DNA of 64,000 bases from Sarocladium kiliense (Eukaryota > Ascomycota > Sordariomycetes > Hypocreales > Sarocladiaceae), in contig JAUZTG010000016.1 of NCBI GenBank assembly GCA_030734395.1, positions 868,001 to 932,000 on the forward strand, given 5' to 3'. A program made the translations under genes and the position numbers. Below are positions 1-11,326 of this stretch, one piece after another. Under the pieces are notes generated by a model that had not been told where the DNA came from, did no database searches, and was given only the letters and a program-made list of their open reading frames with translations. How positions within the stretch are numbered: position 1 is the stretch's first letter; each line of letters begins with the position of its first letter.

Positions 1-1066
1 GGTTACTCCTCTTAAGTTAGCTCCAATGGGTACATCGCGATCCGAAAATTGCTCTGGTGGATAAGGGCGCTCCGTGAACAATGTGGGTGTAAATCTTTGG
101 CAGTTTTGTCTTCATCAACGCGGCATTCCCTGACGTGGACGCGGCCATGTGCTCGATATCACATGGCCACCCTATCCGCCAACGATCGACGTTCAGTGCT
201 GATAACTGCAGATTGCGGAGTGGGTGGATCTTGTCAGCTGAAGAAACTAATGATTGTCCACTACCCCAGGTTTCTGCCCAGAGACGGGGAACGATGGTGT
301 CAACAGTGGCGCAATCCGACGAATCAGGCGTATTCGCGCGACCCAACGCTCCAGATCCCACCATCTCCTCTGCAAGCGAGACAGGGCTGCAGCTAGTTAT
401 CAAACATAGTTCTCGCTAAGAACCTACATCCCATCTCTTCTTGTCGTTGACAGCTTCCAGGGGAGATAACACACGCACTGTATCTAGATATGCTTGCAGC
501 ATTCGCGCGCCCAGACCCAGACCCAGCCCCTGCCTGCTAGCCTCGAGACTATACAATGGGACTGCGCTCAGAGCATGCACCGCGAGGATGAGCCAGTGTG
601 ATAACCGAGTTTCATTGGCAGTTCACATTGCTTTATCCGTGCCACAACCCACAGTATCCGGTTCCGGTCGGGTATCTGGAGTACGAATAGCACTTGTCGC
701 TCACACCTCCTTTCTGTGGTGGCTTTCCCCCTTGCGATAGCTGGGACAGATGCCATATGCCCCTCAAGATATCGATCGCGTTTTTATCTCTGATTGGTCC
801 GTCACTAGAAGCTCGATACCTTCAGATAACTTCATTACCTCCAGGCCTTGTCCTTTCGTCCGGGTGAAGCTGAGGGTGTCAGTAGGACTGAATCTTGATA
901 TCTCAGAGTCGAGCGTCAGGGTCCTATGGGGAGTTTCCCCCCTGCATAAAATCTGGCATTTCCCCCCCTTCGGCTTGGTGATTTCACAACTGCTTGGATC
1001 ATCAGACTTTCTACTTTCTCTACCTTCTCCTCCATACCAAACGTGCGACACTACTTAGATCACACG
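1..1066. other. Gene-free left edge and promoter region of the first MFS gene
   Basis: I see no convincing gene here. Several open frames of about 100 codons overlap on both strands near positions 17-420, but none begins with a well-placed ATG, and none has a recognisable domain. The last few hundred bases are probably the promoter and leader of the MFS gene; a TATA-like stretch (cataaaatc) lies near 945. The end of a gene entering from the left cannot be excluded. Confidence 0.5.
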
Positions 1067-2677
1067 ATGACGACGCAAGTTCTTGGACACCACGATGGTG
1101 ACATCCCAGGCACTATCATTCTGTACGATGAGAATCACATTGCCGCCGAGAGTACTCGACGCGGTGAGATTGTCCTGCAGCCACGGCCTAGTTCCGACCC
1201 TGAAGACCCTCTCAATTGGTCTCAGATGCGAAAGTACATCTGTATCGGTACAGTGTACGCGTACATCCTCGGAGTTGGAATTGCCACAACTGTTCAAAAC
1301 TCCGTCATAACCCAAATTGCGGAAGAGCAAGGCATGACCTTAACTCAGATCAACTTGGGCGCCGGACTTATGTTCTTATTCCTCGGATGGGGTTGTCTCA
1401 TCTGGCAGCCCATTGCCATGACGTACGGACGAAGGGGAGTCTACATCATCTCGACAATTCTGTGCATCGGTCCTGTGCTTTGGACAGCTCATTCGAAGGG
1501 CGCAGGGCAGTGGTATGCCCACCGTATCCTTGTTGGGATTTTTGCCTCCCCCATCGAGTCTCTCCCAGAAGCTTCGATCCCTGATCTGTTCTTTGCACAC
1601 GAGCGCGGCACATTCATGGCCATCTACGCGACTATGCTCTTTGGCTCGAACTTCTTGGCTCCGTTCTTTGCTGGTTTCATCAATGATGGTGCAGGTTGGG
1701 CGTGGGTGATGTACTTTGGCGCAATTTGCCTTGGCGTCTCAGCTGTCATCCAATTCTTCTTCATGGAGGAGACCATCTACTTCCGCAATACCTCTGAGGG
1801 AACAGTATTGGTTGACTCGGAGTCTAAGCTCAATGAGTCGCACCAGGTCGCAGAGATCACAAGCCAGGAGACAGCCAACGCAACGCCGAAGCCCCGTCTC
1901 AGCAAGTACCGACTGATCACCCTGCTCCCGGATCGACCTACTACTAAACAGACCTTCCTCAAGAGCTGGCGATCCCTCAAGATCATCGTCTTGTTCCCTA
2001 ATATTGCTTGGGCCGGACTTCTCTATGGTACAAACCTGTCCTGGTACATGGTCTTGAACGCAACGATGTCACCAATCTTGAACGCCGCGCCTTACAACTT
2101 TGCGCCTCGCATGGTCGGAGTCGCTTACTTGTCCCCTTTCATTGCAGCCGTAATCTCCTGCTTCTGGGCTGGACGTTTTGCCGACTGGATCGCTCTTTTC
2201 ATGGCTCGGCGAAACCATGGTATCCGCGAAGCTGAGCAGCGTCTCTGGGCCCTCATTCTGTCTGCCATTCTCTTGACAACTGGTCTTATTCTGTGGGGTG
2301 TTGGCGCAAGCCAGCAGCTGCACTATATGGTGCTTATTTTCGGTGTCGGTCTTGTCACCTTTGGTGTGGTGTGCGGTGGTGCTGTATCACTTGCATATGC
2401 TGTCGATTGCTTCAAGGAGATCACTGGTGAGACTATGGTGAGTATCATGATCATTCGCAACACCTTGGGATTTGCTTTCGGCTACGCGATCACTCCTTGG
2501 ATCGAAAGTCTGGGGTTGCGAGATTGCTTCATATCCGTGGCTATGATCTCATGTTTCTGCACCCTGTCTTTCCTGGCAATGCGCATCTGGGGCAAGTCTC
2601 TGAGGAGGATGTCTGCCAACAGGTACTGGAAGTACGTTGCAGCTGAGCGTGCGTCTGGTGTATCTTCTGGGCACTGA
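1067..2677 (+). CDS. MFS transporter (DHA1-like drug/metabolite:H+ antiporter family)
   Basis: This single-exon gene encodes 536 residues, a plasma-membrane or vacuolar facilitator with the usual 12 hydrophobic segments split by a polar central loop at about residues 240-290. The N-terminal cytosolic stretch ends in DPEDPLNWSQMRK, the signature that precedes TM1 in many fungal DHA1 pumps. The loop after TM2 carries a reduced motif A (YGRRGVYI). The frame is open slightly further 5', but the first ATG is 1067, so I start there. The substrate is unknown. The gene lies 1.2 kb before a Zn2Cys6 regulator on the same strand, so export or uptake of a cluster substrate is a reasonable inference. Confidence 0.9.
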   Translation: MTTQVLGHHDGDIPGTIILYDENHIAAESTRRGEIVLQPRPSSDPEDPLNWSQMRKYICIGTVYAYILGVGIATTVQNSVITQIAEEQGMTLTQINLGAGLMFLFLGWGCLIWQPIAMTYGRRGVYIISTILCIGPVLWTAHSKGAGQWYAHRILVGIFASPIESLPEASIPDLFFAHERGTFMAIYATMLFGSNFLAPFFAGFINDGAGWAWVMYFGAICLGVSAVIQFFFMEETIYFRNTSEGTVLVDSESKLNESHQVAEITSQETANATPKPRLSKYRLITLLPDRPTTKQTFLKSWRSLKIIVLFPNIAWAGLLYGTNLSWYMVLNATMSPILNAAPYNFAPRMVGVAYLSPFIAAVISCFWAGRFADWIALFMARRNHGIREAEQRLWALILSAILLTTGLILWGVGASQQLHYMVLIFGVGLVTFGVVCGGAVSLAYAVDCFKEITGETMVSIMIIRNTLGFAFGYAITPWIESLGLRDCFISVAMISCFCTLSFLAMRIWGKSLRRMSANRYWKYVAAERASGVSSGH

Positions 2678-3841
2678 TCAGGAGGTACTGCCTCCAGTCT
2701 ATGTATGTTCAAGATCATCAGAATCCTTATGCGCATCCCAAGACAAGTAGTAAATTGCACTGCCGTGTGCCAAACTTCTCAATCATGACGACGTTGCTGT
2801 CAAGTGTCCCGCCCTTTTCGCAAGCCGGCATCGTCTTACTTCAGAACTTATCGTGGCACGATTCCACTAGATCTATATGTCTATCAGAACGCGCCCTCAC
2901 AGAGACCGGAAGTGAGGATAGATCCGAAGAAGAGAGGTCGAATAGGCTCATTCTGAAACTCCAGGCAATCACTCCCGATATTCCAACTGCTGTCTGGCCC
3001 ATAAAGCCGCTCTTCTTGCGGACACGGTCTCCTACCCTGCACTGCCTGAGAATATTCCGTCCTGTGCGAGGTAGGCGGCAGTTGGGAAATGATACAATGA
3101 AAGACGGTTTAATACTATTTTGAGGTGGTTATCGATGACCAAATTCTGTTCCGAGTTTACTTAACTTGCTGTCGCTATTTGGTGAGGTATCTTCACTTTC
3201 CCGCTACAGCCCTGAGTTACTGCCGCCAAAGACTTGATCTTTTCATCAGCAGCTCTCTACATTCTTTGTAGACTGCACCCGGGGTCACATGAACCCGCGG
3301 ACTTGTTTCTACGAGTTTTTGAATTCCCTCACATGACATGGGCTCGTCATCGCGGATCTTGAGGTGACGGGCACTTGCCGAAGGGAACTGACTCGGCGTG
3401 ACGATCCCCGCACCGGCGGTGGAAGACCGAGGCCGAGCCACGCTACAGCTACAGAGACAGACTATTGCACTGACTCCGCTCTCCATAGCGGAGCAGAGAG
3501 ACTTAGATCTGATCTCGGGAAGTGACTCGGCCCATAATGTTGCCCCTTCAGCCTTGGGAGGTTAGACCCTGAACCTGAGCGAGAGGGGGACCGCAAAAGC
3601 TGGAAATGCTTGCTAATCCTGTGACAACTTGGGCAATCTTGATCAAGCTGGGCGCTCTCATCAATCTTGAGCATCAACGGATCTCCTGCTCTAAGTGGAG
3701 CTCTTATCTCTCTACTTGGGCTCTCCATAGCCTCTCTGCGCCTATGCACAAATCCCTCGCTTGCATCCTCCGAGCTTCGGCGCCCAGCGCCGACACCCGC
3801 CGCATATTGTTGTTACTATCTTGATAACATCATAATCGATA
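2678..3841. other. Intergenic region upstream of the Zn2Cys6 regulator
   Basis: No supportable gene was seen in these 1.16 kb. Short open frames on both strands overlap each other and lack domains. The region should hold the terminator of the MFS gene and the promoter of the regulator, including the inverted repeat at 3778-3792. Confidence 0.55.
3778..3792. promoter_or_regulatory. 15-bp perfect inverted repeat CGGCGC-N3-GCGCCG upstream of the regulator gene
   Basis: The site reads CGGCGC CCA GCGCCG and lies 49 bp before the regulator's ATG. It can be read as CGG-N9-CCG, an inverted pair of CGG triplets of the kind bound by Zn2Cys6 dimers. The same half-site and spacing occur at 10975-10989. 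Binding, and autoregulation, are inferred only. Confidence 0.45.
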
Positions 3842-6171
3842 ATGCAAGCGTAAGTCTCCAAAGTACACAATCGTGTTGAAAGAGCACATGGAAATGGAAG
3901 CTTATAATCTTCAGGTGCGATCACTGCCACGAGAGAAAGGTCCGGTGCGACAAAGCAGTCCCCTGCCGGCGATGCAGACTGGCCGGTCATGAATGCCGCT
4001 ACACAGACAGAACCAAAGGCCGCACATATAGCCAATCTCATGTAGATACTCTCGAGAGGAGAATCAAGCGCCTCGAGTCGCAGAATGCCTCTTTGGTGCA
4101 GCAAGCAAGAAGCGAATCTGCATCAGCAGGTACTGGAACCTCACCGTCGGTGGCTCATGACAATGTGAGCTCTGTTGGCAACTCTGCTGTGCAGCGCGGC
4201 TGGTCCGCCGATGTGGCAAGAGAGGTGTCATACCTCTCCATGAATGGCTCTGGCGAGAGGCATTATCTCGGGTCTTCCAGTGGTGTGCTGCTCGCCAACT
4301 TCATCAAAGCCAACATTGACATCGAGTCTCATTCGGGCCCATCAACGCCGCCGCGGGACACAGACGGCTTGCCTTCTACGACTTCAGCGGTTGAGCTCAG
4401 CCGCGATCTCCCTCCGGAGTCAGTTGCAAGGATGTTGATCTTGTCATATCTAAACCACGACCACTTGTGCTACCCAGTGATTCAGCCAGCGACTTTGCTT
4501 GCGCTTCTTTCAGAGATTTACGATACAAATAGGGTGTATTATACCCAGAACCCAAACGAGGCCTTTCTATTCGACATAGTGCTCGCTATTGCAACGACAA
4601 GTATGGCACGATCCGACTGGCAAGGCTTACCCAGTGCGCAAAGCCACTATGCACGGGCCATGAGGAGGGCATCGCGGGTTCTGGAGGCGGGTGGCTTTGC
4701 CGGTTTGCAAGCTGTCATCCTACTGATCCAATACCGAATGAGCAGGTCCATGCAGGACACTTCGGCCAGCATGTGGCACCTTGTGGGTGTCGGGAGTCGG
4801 ATTGCTCTCGAACTTGGGCTTCATTGCGAATCTGCTTATCCTCTTAAACACTCACCAGAGGCGAACGCAAATGCTATTAGGGATAAAAATATCATCCGCC
4901 AGGAGATAGCTCGCCTATGCTTTTGGAGCATTGTGTGCATGGATAGGTGAGACCGTTCTTCCCTTCGCGTAGCTCCTCAAAGGCCCCGAAGCTAATGCAA
5001 TGCTAGAATCGTAAGCAATATTCTAGGGAGACCATTAGCTATTCGAACGCAGGATGTAGATGCAGCTTTGCCGTCCGAGTTCTCTCAAGAAGTGTTGCTC
5101 ACAGGGCTGGACTCCTCAGTCGTTGAGAAGGTGCTGACAACTCATCGTATCGCCATCTTCCTACATATCACCAGATACCGTCTATTATGTGGCAATATTA
5201 TACAAGCGCTGCATAATCGGGGGCAGAAGACTCAGAGAGATGATGAGCTTCGCGAACAGAGAGACCACTTTGCGACTGATCTTGATACCTGGCGACAAGA
5301 AGCCGTGGAGACGGCGCAGTCCATCTCGACCGGTAATCGCATTGAGACCACATCATGCTTCACGACTCCTACATGGTTCGAAATGATATACCATAACGCC
5401 ATGCTAATGCTGTATCGACCTTCGCCAACATTAGAGATATCAAGGGACGCTGTCGCGGTACAAGCTGTGTTCACTTCCGCTCAGGCTGCGATTGCGGCCT
5501 ACGCAACCCTGCATCGGATGGGTGTCCTAAACCATAGCTGGATCACCCTACAAGCGTTGTTCATGGCTGGACTCTCCTATGTCTATGCAGTCACCATGCA
5601 CTGCCAGGTCAGGCGTCGGCCGGTACATCAGGAACGAAGCGGCCTTCTGCGAAACGACCCAATAATGCTTGAGGTTGTCAATGACACACGCAGTTGCTCC
5701 AATGTACTCGTTGCTGTATCAGAACGATGGAAGTCGTTACAACGATGTGTTGATGTCTTCAACCGACTAAGCGATGCTATTCTTGTCGATGTCATCAAGT
5801 TTAGTTCTGGGTCACCTGGCCTTGGCTCAGGGTCGGCAACGGCTTTGAGTAGCTCAGATGCTTCACATCATAACACCAGCACTTCGGACACAGTACCTGG
5901 AACCGTGTCAACCGGAATCGAAAGTTCCCTCATCTGGAACAACACCTCGTTCAATCAGCCACTGGGTCCTAGCGACATGCCATCCGACCCGTCGCCGCTC
6001 GCGATTGAGAACGAGTTCCGAGACTCAGCTTTCGACCTTCAACAGATGTACAATCAGCAACAAGTGGACATGTCTGTCTATCAACTGTCGCAAGCTTGGT
6101 GCGATAGCTTTGGATTCCCATCCAGCATGGATCCTCATTTGGATCATATGGCGCTAGATCAACATATGTAG
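3842..6171 (+). CDS. Zn2Cys6 fungal-specific transcription factor
   Basis: I splice three exons: 3842-3849, 3915-4946 and 5007-6171, giving 734 residues. Exon 1 is only 8 nt (Met-Gln-Ala, split codon). The donor is GTAAGT, and an in-frame TAA just upstream fixes the ATG. The Zn2Cys6 cluster uses C4, C7, C14, C20, C23 and C30 and is followed by a basic linker and a short leucine-type coiled coil (VDTLERRIKRLE). The second intron has a GCTAAT branch site and falls in the Fungal_trans domain, restoring the typical DR-IVSNILGRPLAI segment. The C-terminal third is Ser/Asn/Gln-rich and probably activating. It is a nuclear DNA-binding regulator, probably pathway-specific, flanked by a transporter and an AtuA-type enzyme. 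Confidence 0.93.
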
Positions 6172-6281
6172 AGTCAGAGACTGAATGGCTGTTAGAGCGA
6201 GGTTCCACTGCTCTGAGCTATGAGCGTGCTTATAGAATACATGTGTTCCTTCTAAATTCCCGGTTTACACGTATGAGATAA

Positions 6282-8355
6282 TCAAATGTACCCTCGTTGC
6301 AGAAACTTGACAGGAATATCCACAACCTTGCTTCGCAGATACTCGCCGATGCCCTTGCCGAGACCATCGATGCGAGAACTACTTGCAATACCACCGTCGA
6401 GGAAGTCCAGAACGCGACTTGAGATAACGTTAGTATGAGTCTTTTTATATGCCTCCATGGTACTCACAAGTGCACGGCGCGAATGTTGGGGAACTCGCAG
6501 CGCTCAACGCGCGATGCCTCATTCCAATCATCCTCGAACAGAGATCGCAGTCTATCGATAGTCATGAAGCTTTGCAGCCAAGGGTACTCATCCGGGTGTC
6601 TAACAAAGAAACCGACATTTGAGTTGTTCCCTTTGTCTCCAGAGCGAGCGTGAACGATGGCGCCTAAAGGTGCCTTCGAGGTGAGCCCGAAAGAGTTGAG
6701 GTCGACTGGTGCCGCAGTCTCATATGATGGTCTAACTTGAGGGTAATCCGCAACTCTAGGCCGCGGCGGGGGGCGAAGAATGTCCCCGCTGTCGAGCACG
6801 ACCCTGTGATTGATCTGGTCAATTGGTATAGTCGTAGGGAATATCTCCATGAAGGGCTTTGGGTCCAACGTTCGGAAATCCAGGCTCATGTGGTATCCTG
6901 ACAAGTCGGGCGTTAGCAGTACTCGGCCCCATCGTTGGCTTCTCAAACATACCGGGATAGCTCTGCATTCGCAGTGAGTAAATAGGAATACGAAACTTGC
7001 TCGCAGAGATATCCTCCTTGTTCCTGGCTTGAGCAAACACCCGTAGCATGGCAGTGCCCGCCGCCTGGGACTTGGGATCCATGACTTGTCCACCATACAG
7101 TTCAACAGACAGCTTGCTGAACTTATTGCCCTCAAAGATGTTGGCAAGCTGCTGTCGCATCATCTCAGCCTTCTCTGAGACGTCTAGTCCATTGATGTAG
7201 TACATGGTCTCCGCTTGGAAACCTCCTGGAGCCGCGACCATGACTTTTGTTGTCGGGGGCGGTGGAAGTCCTTTGACACCTCGTACCAAGACTTCCCGGT
7301 TCGGTTCATCATGTGCCAAAACCTCGACAGTGCGAATATCAGCCACTACGTCAGTATTGAGGTACATCTCGCCTTGAAGCTCATAAAGAAGCTGAGCTGT
7401 GACAGTACCAGCAGTGATCTGACCTGCAAGATCTTGCTGCTTGGTGACATAGCAGGAACCGTTGTCCATGATCTCAACAATAGGAAACCCGACGTCCACG
7501 AGTGGCAGCAAATCCTTGAAACCGCTGAAATTGGCTCCGCAGATGTATGGTCCACATTCACACAGGTCTGAACACGTTGAGTAAGCACTTGAGTTGCTGC
7601 CAGCAAGGTGATTGCAACTTACGGCCTGCGATCAATGCTCCAGCTAGCTCATCATATGACTCTTGATTCCACCCATGCCACCAAGCTGCGGCACCAATCT
7701 GGAAGTTATGTCGAATCAGTACGAGTCGTAATTACGCAATAGGTGTTTAACGTCAACTTACCACCGGTGATGCATCTGTGACTCGCCCGCAAAGAACAAT
7801 GTCTGCGCCGCCTTTGAGGGCCTCAACGATGCCCCATGCCCCGATATACGCCACGGCACTCGCTGGTTCGTAGTCCCTCACCCATTCTGACAGGGACTGA
7901 TCGGCATGGTCCAAGTGACGGAACTGCTTCTCGCTCCTCTCAGGCTGGCTCTTCAACTGCTCCACCAGATCACAGGTAACATCATCACCCAGCACGGCAG
8001 CGATCTTGAGATGCGTGTGTCCTCTTCTGTCGCACAGTTCCCGAACCTTGTCTCGCAAGGACATCGTGTTCAAAGCGCCAGCATTTGTGACGACCTTGAT
8101 CTTCTTTTCGACAATGATGTCGATGCTCTCTTCGAGCTGGTTGAGGCACCCAACCTCATAGCCCAGGCTTGGATCACTAGCCTTGGTGATGGCATTCCAG
8201 GCAATGTTCATCTCCGACAACCAGTCGCCAGTGATGACATCCACATTGCTCCCTTGGGCCATACGAAGCATCGCATGAGGCGCATCTCCAGTCGCGCCCG
8301 ACACATTAGCGATGCGCAACCCCCTCCGGGCCGCGATATCCGGATCTCTTCTCAT
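6282..8355 (-). CDS. AtuA / DUF1446 family protein (acyclic terpene utilisation-like)
   Basis: Five exons on the minus strand: 8355-7762, 7698-7623, 7567-6953, 6897-6468 and 6417-6282, giving 616 residues. All introns are 50-63 nt with good donors (GTAAGT, GTATGT, GTGAGT), and each junction keeps phase. The N-terminal AtuA domain shows RIANVSGATGDAP, a TNAGALN segment, and a CGRVTDASPV - AAWWHGW - AGHLCECG run across exons 1-3. The C-terminal AtuA-like domain has HARSGDKGNNSNVG and DGGIASSSRIDGLGKG. Bacterial AtuA is needed for growth on citronellol/geraniol-type acyclic terpenes, usually beside acyl-CoA carboxylases; its exact reaction is not settled, and none is assigned here. It lies tail to tail with the regulator and upstream of a transporter, consistent with a catabolic cluster. 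Confidence 0.92.
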
Positions 8356-9026
8356 CGTGGGATATAGAAAGACACGTGGTCACCAAAAGAGAAGAGTAGC
8401 AGGAGTACCAATCAGTGTATACTAACAAGAAACTGAGTCGAGATGGTGCAACGAACAAAGGCTCTTGATCGAAGAGAAGATGGTGGGCCTGGGTTGCACC
8501 TAGTGTGTCCCGGCTGCAATCCTGTTGAGAGCCGATAGCCTTGGCTCAGAAATGGTCTATATACCTACCCAGCAACAACAATTACAGTCAGATGCCCTTA
8601 ATCTGGCACAGTTCGGTTCGTGAGCGTCTTCAGAAGAAGGTAAGCCCACAGGTGACTTGGATCGGCGTCCTTGGCGTGAATTGTGGCTCGGCGTGGAGAG
8701 CCGAGCTATCTAAGTTCGTCGGCGCACCATCGCCGAGGGCAATGCTGAAGCACCGGGTATGGGCAGTTCCCCTGGCCACTCAATCTGTTGGGAGGTAGTC
8801 GATGAAGGACTCAATCCATGTTGGGGCGAGAAGTATGGAGCAGATCGCCCAAGACGACTGCACAGGCGTAAGCACTGCGGCCATCACTATGTTTTCCCGG
8901 AAGAAGCTTCATCACTTCACAAGTGGGTGGATCGTGCATGGCATTTTTCTTCACTGTTGTATTCCATGTTCTTCGCAATCCTAAGCTACATTCTTACTAC
9001 TAACTTTACTTTCGGTTGCATATGAG
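8356..9026. other. Intergenic promoter region of the AtuA-type gene
   Basis: No gene is seen. The region carries the AtuA-type gene's promoter and the 3' end of the next transporter. At 8720-8735 there is an imperfect relative of the cluster inverted repeat (CGGCG-N6-CGCCG). Confidence 0.55.
8720..8735. promoter_or_regulatory. CGGCG-N6-CGCCG inverted repeat upstream of the AtuA-type gene
   Basis: This is an inverted pair of CGG triplets 10 bases apart, about 365 bp before the AtuA-type start. It resembles the two perfect repeats at 3778 and 10975 but has a wider spacer, so it is weaker evidence for a shared site. Confidence 0.25.
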
Positions 9027-10744
9027 CTAGTATGCGTATAGAAGAGTGGCCTCAGAGTCGCTGGCCTTGATCTTCCTGTTTTCGCGGATCAACATCCACC
9101 TCATCACCCAGGCAAACAAGGCACAAACAAGCGCCATTCCAGCACTTGTTCCCATTGGGAACGCGTAAAGAGGCTCAGCCCAAGTTGGCCAGATGTACTA
9201 CACGGTTGTCAGATCTTGGAACTCCGCTTCAGAATTGGTTGGTTGAGCTTACCGGTGTCCAGATCAGACTCAAGGTAGCAGAGACGTTGGCAATTGCCAG
9301 AGCAGAAGCCTTCTTCTCTTTCGTTTGTCCGCAAGAGCTTGCGACCCAACCTAGGATCAAAGAGTTGACCGCATAAGTCCTGTTTGACGGTTAGCTAGAG
9401 TTAAATGAGAAGTGTGGTGATCGTTATGAGGACTGACCCAATTGTGAATACACACATGGCGAAATACCGCGCGCCAATGTTCATCGTAACACAACCAAGA
9501 ATAAAGCCAAAGATGGCGACTGCTTTCGCAGCGGTGATATGCCAGGTTCGCTCATTAAAGTGTCCCGATGAGATTGCGTAGGCGACCGAGACGACGCCTG
9601 CGATCAGGTACGGGGGGCACGTCAAGACAAGCGTGATCTTACGGTTGAAGTTCAGCGTCGCGATGACCGTAGGCAAGAAGTTCTTGAAGCCCGCTGTGCC
9701 AATATGCAGATGTTGCATAATCGCAAAAATCCACACCTTGGGGTCTTTCAATGCTTCTAGTAATCCAGACCATATGGAGACATTCTGCGAGATTCCTACG
9801 GTATCCCGGGCGACGCGGTCGTGCGCAAGCTGACGCTCCTCGGGAGTCAACCACCAGGTTGTGAGCGGCTCGTCAGGAAGAACAAAGCAGGCGGCCACGG
9901 CTACAACAAACGTGGCAACTCCCTGGATGATGAAAAGCCACCGCCAGCCGCTGAGGCCATGCTTGCCATCCAGTTCAAAGACTCCAAGTGCGATGAGACC
10001 AGCGAAGGAGGAGGCAAGAATGTTTCCGGAATAGAGGATACTAATTCGTGTGGCAATCTCCTTGCGAGTGTAGAAGATACCTTTAAAAATGTCAGTTGAG
10101 CTATAGAGTTCAGGTAAGCATCGACGTTGCGCACCTAGCAGATAGAGAGCGCCTGGATAGTAGGGCGCTTCCACAAGTCCAAGAAAGAACCGCGTAAGGA
10201 CAACGCCGACGTAATCCTTTGTAATGGCAGTCAGGGAGCTAACAATAGCCCATCCCATCATGCAGCCGCCCATGTACCACGAAGGGCGGACACGGGTAAT
10301 GATCATGTTGCTAGGGATTTGGCCGAGAATGTATCCGACGAAGAGAATGGAGATGGAAGTGCTGTACTGTGTGCTTGATAGACCAAGTTCCTCTTCGAAG
10401 CCGTTGAGTCGAGCGAGGGTGATGGCATTGCGGTCCAGGAAGTTCAGCCAGTACATCAGCCACAACATGGGCTACAATAGCAGGTTAGTTCAAGTTGAAG
10501 AGAGGACAAAAGTAGGCTTGTATGCGTCCAGAAAACTCACCATGATCCAGATATCAAGCTTCTTGACCAGCTTTTTCTCCATGGGGTCGGTCTTCGCAAC
10601 CGCGCCAGAGTAGTCGCCTCTGACTTTGACCTTCTCCTCGTGCTCCTCATGTTTGGCAAGGATTTTGTCATCAAGAGGATCAGTCACCGGATTGTGAGCC
10701 CGGTTATCTGACGCCTCCACGGCCTCGTTGTTCTTGAGAGACAT
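9027..10744 (-). CDS. MFS transporter, anion:cation symporter / allantoate permease (Dal5/Tna1-like) family
   Basis: Five exons on the minus strand: 10744-10541, 10471-10135, 10080-9438, 9379-9253 and 9197-9027, giving 493 residues. Introns are 54-69 nt; one donor is GTCAGT and one GTGCGC, both weak, but phase and protein continuity support them. Family marks are WLMYWLNFLDRNAI at TM1, GQIPSNMI, an FVLPDEPLTTWWLTPEER central loop, and GWVASSCGQTKEKKA before the last helices. The family imports organic anions such as allantoate, nicotinate, vitamins and small carboxylates. The substrate is not predictable here. The position next to the AtuA-type enzyme suggests uptake of that pathway's substrate. 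Confidence 0.92.
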
Positions 10745-11326
10745 GTTGCAGCGTGCCGAGAATGAAAAAGGAGGCTCAAGGAGTATGGTAGGACTGGCCT
10801 ATAGAGAATGCAAGTTCCTTCGAAGCAGCAAGGGGTCCTTATATCTACTTTGATCCCAACCCCCATAACTTGAGCATGGGGAAGGGAGCGTTTTCCCCCA
10901 CACGAGATGACCCCAGATTCTGGGGTCAATATTTTGCGCCAAGATGTTGGAGTCGTAGTGGTGTATTCGGTGAGCGGCGCCGAGCGCCGATGGGAGGGGA
11001 TCGCGACTCATGCCTGTCTCTAGCGTATGGAGAACTTGACTTGTCCGTCGGCGCCATCACACCGGACAGCAAATCGGAAACGAGTCAAATCTGCTTGCTA
11101 AAACGGAGATGCATCAACCCCATGTCTGGTCTGGGGCCTATTCTCTCGGATGCGGGGTGACACGAACTGTGGCACGTTGGTCAGTCGCCTGGCAATCTAC
11201 ACGGACCAAGTCCAGGACTGAATGATCATTTCATATTGTCCTGCTATATGGTGCGATATGATACAGCACATGTCAATGGGCTCATTGTCGGCGCGCCTTT
11301 CAGGGAACGGTCTTTTTGCTCAACAC
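10745..11326. other. Intergenic region between the transporter and the SRPBCC-like gene
   Basis: No gene is seen. The stretch is the transporter promoter and holds a perfect inverted repeat at 10975-10989. A further CGG-N10-CCG arrangement lies at 11049-11064, and another CGGCGC occurs near 11286, so the half-site is dense here. Confidence 0.5.
10975..10989. promoter_or_regulatory. 15-bp perfect inverted repeat CGGCGC-N3-GCGCCG upstream of the second transporter
   Basis: The site reads CGGCGC CGA GCGCCG, 231 bp before the transporter ATG. Half-site, spacing and symmetry match the site before the Zn2Cys6 gene at 3778-3792. A shared binding site for that regulator is inferred. Confidence 0.45.

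Noticed and set aside
17..419. Overlapping open frames on both strands at the left edge, some reading like coding sequence
   Set aside because: No ATG start at the frame edges, no domain, and mutual overlap in three frames; a gene end entering from the left stays possible but unsupported.
3217..3486. Minus-strand frame of about 89 codons before the Zn2Cys6 gene
   Set aside because: Its second half looks somewhat protein-like, but there is no recognisable family, and it lies in a promoter region; not enough to call.
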